DNA of 64,000 nucleotides from contig JANSLP010000009.1 of assembly GCA_029298735.1 (NCBI GenBank), positions 124,001 through 188,000 on the forward strand, in the 5' to 3' direction. Below, one piece after another: positions 44,347 to 53,800 of the stretch (its first letter is position 1; every line of letters starts with the position of its first letter). The notes below the pieces were generated by a model. It was not told where the DNA came from. It saw nothing but the letters and a program-made list of their open reading frames with translations, and did not search any database. The position numbers and the translations under genes are program-made. Source of the DNA: Ophiostoma sp. CBS 140.51. Lineage: Eukaryota; Ascomycota; Sordariomycetes; Ophiostomatales; Ophiostomataceae.

Positions 44347-44823
44347 TCACACGGTCTCTGGTTCCACTAGCAACTCAAGTACGGCCATAGTGAAAGGCCT
44401 GTTCCGGGAGTCTCCCATCGGTTCCCTAGTCGGGTCGTGATACACGACGACGAAGTTCATGTTGTTGTCAAAGATGAGGCGAACGGCTCCCTTGTTGTCT
44501 TTTCTGCCCCAAAGGTTGGTCCCGTGGATAAGGGGAAACTCAAACCAGTCCCCTGGCCGCAGACCGAGGCGATTGCCCTCATGATTTCTGTGCTTTCTGT
44601 AGGCTGGTTTGCTCCACGTATTGCTGTCTTTTTGTAGCCAGGTATGCCAAATCTTGAGCGTTTGTACTTGTGCGAGGACGTCAGACACTTTTAGACTGTA
44701 TTGGAGATGGCCTTCGCCAAGATTAATGCAAGTAAACTGGGATTTCGTCAGCTAAGAATTTTGGAAAGAGAAAGAAGGCAAACGTACGCATAAGTTAGGG
44801 GGTAACTGATAGACAGAGGACAT
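44347..44823 (-). CDS. Small protein resembling T1/barnase-type microbial ribonucleases
   Basis: Two exons on the complement: 44788-44823 (36 nt) and 44347-44736, with a 51-bp intron (GTACGT donor, GCTGAC branch, CCCAG acceptor), giving 141 aa. I do not recognise a named gene. The C-terminal two thirds follow the order of catalytic residues in the microbial (N1/T1/barnase/sarcin-like) RNase fold: Tyr58, His61 and EG at 65-66, Glu78 in FEFPLI, Arg98 in AVRLIF, and His112 in VVYHD. Spacings of 20 and 14 residues between Glu, Arg and His are close to those in RNase T1 (19 and 15). Unlike secreted fungal RNases and ribotoxins, it has no signal peptide and only two Cys, so it would be intracellular. 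It lies in an AT-richer island between unrelated housekeeping genes. Function as a nuclease is inference, and inactivity is possible. Confidence 0.65.
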
Positions 44824-46256
44824 CGTGAGGTTGGTTAATGGTTTATTGATTGACCTGTGAGCTGGTGGAAGATTTGATTATTGGGTATTCGGGGCTTTGG
44901 TTGCTTGCATATTGGTCTGATCTGAATATTTCACATCAAAACTTGCCCACATCGTGAGATATCGTGACTTAAGTATCATTGAGCGACTTCAATGCTGTTC
45001 AGCAACTTCTCCCAATTACCATCTGGCTGACTTCTCTTTTACCTCCTTTGGTACCATCTTGCGGTCTATTCTCTACAATGTTTCAAAATTAGCAGGATGT
45101 AGTGGCCATGTCTTTGTTTCGTTCGGTATTTTTGTGATATTCCAACATCGTGAACTTACGAGACAAAATGTAAACAAAGAGAACGACCAAGTCGATGTTC
45201 TCCAGCCTCAAATATGGCACGGTGGGATAAGATCGATTGGTATCGAGAGGACAACATTCAAACTGTCATAAATATTGCTTGTTTCTATACAATACACGAG
45301 CCATCCTTGTTTGATCCTTCTCAATGTGTTTTTGTCTAATCTTGAGATGTGATACTATATCCGTTCGTAAGACAATGAGGTTATTGTACGGCTTGGATAT
45401 ATTGTATATTTTTTTCGTTCTCTACGCCTTCGAAATAAGAGAGTTCGATGAAATAAGCATGCAGATGTCATATTCTGGCTCTTCTATTGTTTGTTTTGTG
45501 TATCTCATATCTGACATATGATTTTATAACAACTCCATTCACTTTCATTGTTTTCTTATTCAACCACGTTTGTGGATGAGATGCGACGAACAGCTGGAAG
45601 CCAATCAGCTTACACGGCGAAAATCGATGGCGCCAATATGGTCGGACACATGCATAGTATTGGTATTTTTGGAAACTTGCACTATTGAACAACATAGATC
45701 GTTTTGAATGTAGAATTCTAAAATTAAATACAAAATGCAGAGTGTGTTCTCTCTTCTTTTGTTTTTCTTTCTAAAAGAAATCGAACTCGATTCTCGTTGT
45801 CAGAAGGGATGAGGCGTATTGCAACCACACTGTCGTTGGTCGTACTTGGCCAAAGAAGTCCAGCTTGTCTGGAAGAGGGCAATGCCAATGACGCAAAACG
45901 TGCATCAACAGAACTAACGTCTACACATTGAGATATTGAGATACCGTTTCCAGACGATGATATGAAGCAATGATATTTCATAGTCCTTCATTCAAATCCA
46001 CCCTCGGGTTTTCTCTCCTCCAGTTCAGAATCCTGTAAATCTCATGGCCGGCTCCAATTGAGGCCATTCATTTACACGTGTTGATCATTCACCAAATCAT
46101 TTGCCTAGTTCTCCCGCCAACTTTTGCCTACTTTTAACAACAAAATCCTAATACCAATTCCAAACTGTCCCAACCTGCTTGTACCACGACACACTCGCAT
46201 CACGTTTTCCTCACTATTAATCCCCCATTCAAACTCTCCCATCTTCTTCATTCACC
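44824..46256. other. AT-rich spacer in the accessory island
   Basis: The least GC-rich stretch of the window, without strand bias. Short open frames at 44954-45271 (+) and 45724-45981 (-) have no recognisable features. The last 150 bp (C/T-rich with CCC and CTTCATTCACC) are the leader of the next gene. Confidence 0.45.
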
Positions 46257-47881
46257 ATGTCCACCGAATCTGCACCTGTTTCTGCCCCTGGCCCCGCTCC
46301 CGCCCCCGCCCCCGCCGAGCCTGCGGTCGGGTCCGCCCAGTATGCCAGGCTTCATATGGACGCCGACACAAAGGCGGTGGTCACCAAGCTAATCGACAAA
46401 GAGCATATGGCCGAGTTCCTCGCTTCCGACCCAGACAAGGGAGAGCACAACCCGCAGGACTATAACTACAAGACGACAACTTTTCTCAAGCGTTTTTCCT
46501 TCATTTTTGCCGACATGCTGATCGCTGCGGCGCCGCTGGCGGCTCAACGCACGATCAGCGCCACTGCACCCGTGCAACCCGGCCTGGAGATATCGGCAAC
46601 GGCGGCGGCGACAGCCACGCTCATCGACAAGATGTGCCCCTACGAAGCCTATGCCGCCAAGAGGCTCGCAGAGGCGGAGAAAGACGAGGACAGAAAATAC
46701 GACGAAGACAACGACAAAAGTGAAGACGAAGATGACGAAGACGGCGATGTGGACGATACAGATGTGGAAGTCTTTGTGTACTACCTGTGGAATGTGTTTT
46801 TGGACGTTGTCAGGGCCGTTCCCTACGACAGCCCTCTGCAATACGAGCTTCTGGGGTTTCTTCGGAGCATCGAAACAAAGTCGAGAGGGACTATATCGAC
46901 ATGGGGTGTGAGTTTGTCCCCTTCTTCTTCAACACTTTAACGAGGCCGATAGTAGTGATCTGGAAAAGGCAGTGACGCTGACCCAAGCCCTTCATGGTTG
47001 TTTCTTCATACAGGGAGAAGATGATCTTTGGGCCGAATTACCTCTATATGGGCCCCTTACCCGAGAGTCTTGGATAGGTAAGTAGCGGCCTCTGCTGCCT
47101 TTATATTTTCTGTTGTACCCCATCGCTTTGTTTCTTCATTGACATTGACCGTTCTTGGATTTTAATCAACTCAGGTGCGAACCCATACGTCCACCCCAAA
47201 AAGCCGGCTGAGTACAGCCCCGAGGCGCTCGACTCCAAACGAAGGTGGCTTGAGAGCTGCGTACAAGAGTGGACTAGCTTTTCTACTTTCAAAGCGCGCG
47301 AGATCTTGACGGATCCCAGCCGAAGCCTCTGCTGGATGCGGTTTGGCATCGTAGACATCGCCGAGGGCCTCGAAAGGTCACCTGCGAAACTGCTGGCCGG
47401 TCCAGGCGGTCAGATTAACGAGCCCGGTGACGCTGAAGCTCCATTGCGCGTGTTGTGCTTCTCAAACTCGTTGCGCGTCGCCTGTCATTGGCTTCTTCTT
47501 GTAGGCCGCGCGATCTACCGCTTGGCCATCCGCGACATTGACGACAACCTGGATAAAGGGACAGCCTTTTGGGACGACGAGGTGTCCCTTCGCATTATCC
47601 GCCACAACATGTACGATCTGTACTATGAGAACGGCGGCACGAAAGAAGGCAAACGCGGCCCTCGGTGGTTGTTTTGGAAGAGGCGGCTCGAGACACTGGG
47701 ATCCAACAACGAAAACGACCCGAACAGCGGCATCCGGCTGGGCCTGGACGATGAGCTGCGTGCGATTGCGCGGTTGACGGCGGAGCGCATGGGCGAACAC
47801 AAGGCGGGGATGGACGCAGAGATTGCTGAGAAAGGCTGGGCTAATGTGAAGAAGGAGTACGGGGAGGAGAACGAAGAGTAG
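46257..47881 (+). CDS. Acidic fungal protein of unknown function, DUF3632-like
   Basis: Three exons: 46257-46907, 47014-47077 and 47175-47881 (introns 106 and 97 bp, GTGAGT and GTAAGT donors), giving 473 aa. The N-terminus is a Pro/Ala repeat (about 5-22). A helical segment with FLKRFSFIFADMLIAAAP follows, then an Asp/Glu-rich tract at about 140-170. After that comes VFVYYLWNVFLDVVRAVPYDSPLQYELLGFL, LWAELPLYGPLTRESW and a C-terminal helical region with Lys/Glu-rich ends. The W-x-x-LP(L/F)xGPxxRExW pattern and layout recall the large fungal DUF3632 family, whose function is unknown. No signal peptide is visible. Such proteins are often lineage-expanded, which fits its place beside the AT-rich island. 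Confidence 0.7.
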
Positions 47882-48278
47882 ATATTTTACGTGATGTTTG
47901 AGCTCAGTTTTTCATGGACGGAGTATGGAAGGAGCGTTGATGTTTAAAGGTAGCGACATTAGACTGTGCGAATATCATTACTTTTCGCCTTGAACTTGCC
48001 GTCTTTGGGTGGACGGATACTAATTGTAGCCTTAAATTGACTGTGCGATTAGTAGTGCGCACCACAGCAAGCTTCCCGTCGCAAGTTTAGCGGGAGGAAA
48101 GGCACACTCCAGTGGATCGATTTGGGAAGGCGCCGCCCGCCAGCGCGTAGCTGAGCGAGTGACGCAAGTAGAAGAATCTTTGACCAAATCGCAGCTTCCT
48201 CTTCAGCATCGCATCACGACGACCTCGCATCAACGAGAAGACGAGAACGTCTTGTCGCTTACACCCACCCACCACACC
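47882..48278. other. Spacer before Ctk3
   Basis: 397 bp holding the 3' end of the DUF3632-like gene and the short promoter-leader of Ctk3. No element stands out. Confidence 0.5.
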
Positions 48279-49250
48279 ATGGCAGACCCGTTCGAGGTGC
48301 GCGTGCGCTTTAGCGCGCAGCTGCAGAACCTCAATGCCTCGGTCAACTCGGCGCAGAAGGCCGCCGCCTATGCACTCAAGTACAAGGACATGGACGAAGA
48401 CCTGCACTCGTGCATTATCGAGCAGTTGGAGAAGGTGAGCACCCCCCTTGCGCCCACTGCGCCCCCCCTGCGACTGACAACAGCATTTGCTAACAGCACA
48501 CCATAGCCCCAAACAGCCTTGAATAAACGCGCCAATATCATGTACTTCATTGAGCACTTCCTCGAGCTCGCCCAGCGCGAGGGCCACAACGACTACGTTG
48601 GCATGCTCCAGCGCGACATTATCCGCGTCGTCGATGCCGTGGCACCCGAGAGCGGACAAGGCGCGGCCAATGTCAAGGTTGTGCGGCGTGTGCTGCAAGG
48701 GCTGCAGTCAAAGGGCTTTCTGGAGGCGCAGGCCGTGACGGAGATTGAGGAGGTCCTAAAAGAACGTGAGACAGACCTGCTGTCGCCCGGCGGCGGCGCC
48801 GAAGGTGAGGGCGGGAGTGGCACGTCAAGGGCACACAACGGAAGCGGCGCCGATGTCATGGACGTGGATGGCCAGCCGCCATCACAAACGATCCCTTCGC
48901 GACGACAAAACGGGAGAGGTGGCGGCAGTGGCGGCACTGACCACGGCGGCGCAGGTGATGAATCAGCAGTTGACCCCCCGCGCCGGCTCGACAAACGACA
49001 GATTGAAGAACGTATCGAAGAAGACCGTGAACGCCACAAGCGACTGCGCGAGAGCATCTGGGCGACCCCCAAGGGCCAAGACGCCGAGATGTGGCGGCTG
49101 TGGGATGAGACGAGCGACCTGGGTGAGGACGACCACCTGATGGGGGAAGAGGAGCAGGCCGAGCGCGAGCAGATGGTGCAAGCGAGCTGTGTGCACCGAA
49201 CTGCCGAAGCACAACAACCACAACCCGTTGCGAATGGAAGGACCGTGTAG
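48279..49250 (+). CDS. ctk3: CTD kinase subunit gamma, Ctk3
   Basis: Two exons (48279-48434 and 48507-49250; 72-bp intron) give 299 aa. The acceptor at 48506 is the only one nearby that keeps the frame. Residues 1-about 140 form the CID-like helical domain, with DPFEVRVRFSAQLQNLNAS, YALKYKDMDEDLHSCIIEQLEK and RANIMYFIEHFLELAQ. A Gly/Ser linker follows, then a conserved charged helix, RLDKRQIEERIEEDRERHKRL, and WDETSDLGEDD near the end. Ctk3 with the kinase Ctk1 and cyclin Ctk2 forms CTDK-I, which phosphorylates Ser2 of the RNA polymerase II C-terminal domain during elongation and 3' processing. It acts in the nucleus. Size is normal for the family. Confidence 0.92.
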
Positions 49251-49784
49251 GGCGATGGCTCCCCTAGTGATGGACCGTGTGTTTTGCTTCTTTCTTGCTT
49301 TGTTGAGTCAGGGCATCCTTCGTCTTAGGCAGTCCTGGGGCCTTTCTTTTTCATGATGGCGTTTTGGTGCTCTTTGATGGTTGGGTCGGTGCATGGTTTG
49401 TGAGATATATCTGGGCTTGGAAAAGTTGTGCTGGGTTTTGTTTGTTTCATCGTTGAGCCTCTTGTGGCTCGCTGGCTCTCGGGCTGGTCTTTGCTATTTC
49501 GTCAGCTATATCGATACCAATGCTGTTCTTGCAATCTCGTCTTGAAGACTGTTGTTCCCCTCGCAGTGAATTTACGTTCGTAAAGACCGTTGGTAGATAG
49601 AAGATGGTATCCCAATTAGGGGTACAGTTGCTTAATGTTACATGGCTTGTGGCGTTATATCTGCTTTTTTGTATACAATGCGTGTATGCGGCCCTTTGCC
49701 GATCCGTCCTCCGTCCTCCCAAGCACTCCCGAACCCAGAACCAAGGCTTCGTCACTCATATCTGTCGTCTTTTCTCCCATTCCT
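49251..49784. other. Convergent spacer between Ctk3 and bL12m
   Basis: 534 bp with both 3' untranslated regions. A TGAGTCA at 49304-49310 is downstream of both genes and probably has no regulatory meaning. No gene is seen. Confidence 0.55.
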
Positions 49785-50428
49785 TTAGTCCATGGAGACA
49801 ACAGCGCCCAGCTCCTTGAGCGTCGCAATGATCTTCTCGGCCTCCTCCTTGGGCACGGACTCCTTCATGACCTTAGGTGCGCTCTCGACGAACTTCTTGG
49901 AGTCGACCAGACTCAGGCCTAGAAGGCCCTTGATCTCCTTGATGACCTTGGGCTTGGAGCCCGTCTCAAAGCTCTCCAGCTTCAGCGTGAACAGCGACTT
50001 CTCGGCCGCGGCTGCCGGTGCATCGTCCTCCTCTGCGGCCTCGGCGGCTGCTGCGGGTGCTGCGGGGCCAGCGGCGAAGCCACCAACCGGCAGGTCAGGG
50101 ATGTTAAGGCGGGTCTATGTCGGCATATTAGTACTCTTTTCGTTTTATTTTCAAGACATCACCACCTATCGATCACGTATTCGCCCCCCGCGTCGTTTCC
50201 CACCTTTAAGCTCGACACCAGGCTGGCGGTCTCAAGGAGAGTCAATTGGCTGATCTGGTCGACAATAGTGGTGATCTTGGGGTCGACGGCGGCCTCCGTC
50301 GAGTTGTGCCGCCGTGCGATGCGCTGCTGGGGAGCGACGCAGAAAGAAGCCATGGTCGGACGAGCGCGGCTGGCCATCCGGAGCTGTGAGGCGCAGCGCT
50401 GGGCTGCGTAGCGACAGGTCATCGGCAT
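49785..50428 (-). CDS. Mitochondrial large-subunit ribosomal protein bL12m (L7/L12)
   Basis: Two exons on the complement (50204-50428 and 49785-50114; 89-bp intron) give 184 aa. The donor GTGGGA is weak, but it is the only one that yields LVSSLK joined to TRLNIPDLPVGG, the expected L12 sequence. Residues 1-about 42 are an Arg/Ala/Ser-rich presequence with MASRARP and RIARRHNS. The N-terminal dimerisation helix (KITTIVDQISQLTLLETASL) comes next, then an Ala/Glu hinge and the globular C-domain, with KLESFETGSKPKVIKEIKGLLGLSL and EAEKIIATLKELGA. In the stalk of the mitoribosome it recruits and activates translation factors. It shares a divergent promoter with midasin. Confidence 0.93.
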
Positions 50429-50898
50429 TGTGAGTGTGTGGGGTGTGAGTTGAGGAGGTCGGATGTGGGAGTTGAACGTCGAGGGTCGGGGGTCGCGATG
50501 CTGTTGGTCGCGTGGTTCGTCGGTTGGTGTGTCGTCAAAACGTCGATTGAATCGGCCGACGTTGAAAAAAATTAAGGGATTTTTCCGTTGTTGGCCATTG
50601 GCCAGCCGTGATTGGCTGATTAGCAAAAAGTGGGGGGGGCTGGCAGCTTTGCTAGCTCTTTTGCTGTATTGCGGAGCGGGAGGAACGACACGTCTTATCG
50701 ATAAGGCAATTGCCTGGCAAGAAAAAAAAAAAAAAGAGCAGTAGCGGCCCTGACTACCAACAGTCGTTCCTGCCTCCAAATCCGACTTTGCATCACCAAA
50801 ACGGCAGCCAAAAAGTTGCATCTAAAACAAACACCGGGATCAATACCATGATATAGTACCGCCACGACACTCCCTGATCCTGATTCTTTAGGCTAGCC
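50429..50898. promoter_or_regulatory. Divergent promoter: bL12m (-) and midasin (+)
   Basis: 470 bp between two start codons of ribosome-related genes. It contains a reverse CCAAT box, TGATTGG (50609-50615), preceded by CCATTGG. Three overlapping palindromes then run over 50694-50720. An A-rich run at 50722-50735 lies on the midasin side. Confidence 0.6.
50694..50720. repeat. Overlapping palindromes in the bL12m/midasin promoter
   Basis: CTTATCGATAAG (50694-50705) is a perfect 12-bp palindrome made of two inverted GATA cores. It abuts GGCAATTGCC (50705-50714), a perfect 10-bp palindrome, which overlaps the inverted repeat TTGCCTGGCAA (50710-50720). They look like dimer-binding sites, but the factor is unknown. 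Confidence 0.7.
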
Positions 50899-53800
50899 AT
50901 GGCCGTGTACGACGTGTCGCCGCAGAGACGCTCTCTGCTGGCCGACGCGGCCACACTGGCCCTGCTGCCGCCCGCGTTGCTGCGTGCCCTCCAGAGCCAG
51001 CCGCAGCAAACCGCTTCGACGACGACCTCCTCGACTTCGTCAAATCTTTCGCCGCAACCCCATACCGCGGCCAGTTTTCTCGATGCAATTGCCCAAGCTT
51101 CGCTTCTGCCGCGTCTGACAGCACCACTTTTTGCTCATTTCGAGCCCCTCGTTGCCGACATCTGCGCACGATGGCTCCTACACTCCCGTCGAGGAATCCA
51201 GGATGATTCTATTCTCGCAGCGTTTGCCAGAATCCTGCCCTTGGCTCCCTACTTGTCTGTTCTCTTGGACAAGTACCTTGCTGAGACGGCCGTGGCCTCG
51301 AAACCGGGCTCTTCGACGACCGTGCCGTTCCTACACACCCTCGCTCCATACTACGACACTGTTCAAAACGACGACCAAATTCCTTCCTCCTCTTCCTCCT
51401 CTGCCCCTTCTGCCTCACACGATCTCTCGGACTCCTCTGCGCCGTCCGACTCCGATCTCATCCGTATCCTCCTCGTTCTCTGGCGTCTCGTGAACCTCGA
51501 TGCTTTCGCCTACGCCCAGCTCGTGCCCGCCGGCCTCCAGACGCTTTTCCACCACAACTCTCCTCCTATCCGCTTCCTCGCCATTCGCATTTTCTGTCTC
51601 GTCCACGCCGCCGCCGATTACAAGCTTGAAAGTGTCCTGCGCCAATATATACTTGAGGGTGACAGCCTGGTGGCCGACTTTGACGGCGTCGTGGCCGACT
51701 ATACCTTCCTCACGCTCTACGAGCACACAAGATGCAAAGACTTGCACGAGCGAGTTCTTGCCATACAGACTGCCATTGGTCAGGTGCCTGGGCAAGATGT
51801 TGCGAAAGAGGAGTCCGAGACACCTTTAATTCTCTCCCTCACACCCCTCGTCAGCGCTTGGGGCCGCAGCGTCATTCCCCGTCCTGCGGCAGACACGGCG
51901 CTCGACGGCACGACTACCCCGACCCAGCCCTCGCCCCTCATCAAGACTTCAACCACCCTCGGAAACCTCGAGTCACTCGCACAGTGCCTCCAGAAGTCTG
52001 AGCCCATTCTGCTGCGCGGCTTGCCCGGCTCTGGCAAGACATCTGTGGTCCGCGAGGCCGCACGCGAGTTGGGCATGGAGGCCGGCCTCGTCACTCTCCA
52101 CCTCAACGAGCAGACCGATGCCAAGACACTTATCGGTCTCTACTCGGCCGGCACAAAACCAGGCTCTTTCCAGTGGCGTCCGGGAATCTTGACGGTTGCG
52201 GTCCAGGAGGGCCGCTGGGTGTTGATTGAGGATCTCGACCGCGCCCCCAATGAAGTCATGAGTACTATTTTGCCTCTGATTGAGCGCCGCGAGCTACTGA
52301 TTCCCAGCCGTCGCGAGACCATCAAGGCTGCTCGTAACTTTCGTATCTTCGCCACTGTCCGCACCACTCTAGGCCTTAACGGCCAGGAGACGACACGCTC
52401 TCTGCTCGGCGAACGGCTCTGGCAGCAACTTTCTGTGCAGCCTCTGCCTCCCACAGAACTGCGCCAGGTTGTCTATGGCAGCTTCCCCTCTCTGCACGCC
52501 CTCGCCGCCGATATTTTGTCCGTCTTTGACCAGCTGACGTCGCTGTCGTCCAAGAAGAACGGCTCCTTCTCCCCGGCTGCCATTGAGCGGCCCATGACCC
52601 TTCGTGATCTCATGAAGTGGTGTAGACGGTTGCAGCATGTTCTCTTCCGGCCAAGCAAAAACCAGTCGACAACCCCGACACTAACCGAGACGGACATGAT
52701 TGGCATCTTTTTGGATGCTGTGGACTGCTTTGCCGGCAGCGTCAAGGACGAGCGTGTGCGCAAGTACCTGGGCCAGACCATTGCACAGGCACTGCGCATC
52801 CCACCCGATGTGGCCGAGCACGCTCTCGTGTCCCACGAGCCTCCCTTCAAAGACAGCGAGAAGCAATTGACCGTGGGCCGTGCCACCCTCAAGAAGCCAA
52901 GACGTGTTGGCGGTGCCAACGGCCTCCTCAAGCCCAAGGGCCGGCCATTTGCTACGACAGCACATGCCCGCCGCCTGCTCGAGCAGATTTCTGTTGCCGT
53001 CGACCTCAAGGAGCCCCTCCTGCTTGTCGGTGAGACAGGTATCGGCAAGACCACAGTTGTCCAGCAGTTGGCGGAGTCTATGGGCCACAAGCTGGTCGTT
53101 GTCAACCTGTCGCAGCAGAGCGAGGTTGGCGATTTGCTCGGTGGTTTCAAGCCCGTCAACGCCCGCAGCCTGGCCATGCCTCTTAAGGAGGAGTTTGAGG
53201 ACTTGTTCTCTGCCACGGGCATCTCGACCGAGAAGAACGAAAAGTACCTGAAGCGCATCAGCTCGAGCATTGCCCGTGGACGTTGGGCCGATGTCTGCCG
53301 TCTGTGGCAGCAGGCGCCCAAGATGTTTGACAAGATCCTGGAGCAGCTGACGGAGCGCCAGAATGCCGCCCGCGCGGAGGCTGCTGCTGCGGCAGAGGCT
53401 GGTGCTACCGATCCTGCCCAGCCTACTAAGCGCAGAAAGACTGAGTCATCCAAGCTCAAGGCACTGCTTGACCTCAAGCCGCGCTGGGCTTTGTTTTCAG
53501 AAAAGCTCGAGCAATTTGATATCCAGGTTGCCAGCGGCACTGGCGCCTTTGCTTTCGCCTTTGTTGAGGGCAAGATCGTCCAGGCTGTGCGGAACGGTGA
53601 CTGGTTGCTCCTCGACGAAATCAACTTGGCCTCGCCCGATACCCTCGAGAGCATTGCCGATCTGCTCTCGTCCGGTCCCGGCGACACCCCCTCCATTCTC
53701 CTGTCCGAGACGGGCGAGATTGACAAGATCGAGGCCCACCCCGAGTTCCGCGTTTTTGGCGCCATGAACCCGGCCACCGACGTCGGCAAGCGTGACTTGC

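Noticed and set aside
45724..45981. 85-codon open frame on the minus strand in the AT-rich island
   Set aside because: No splice signals, domain or leader around it; could be a decayed fragment, but nothing supports calling a gene.
49304..49310. TGAGTCA motif
   Set aside because: It lies between two convergent gene ends, so it has no promoter to control.
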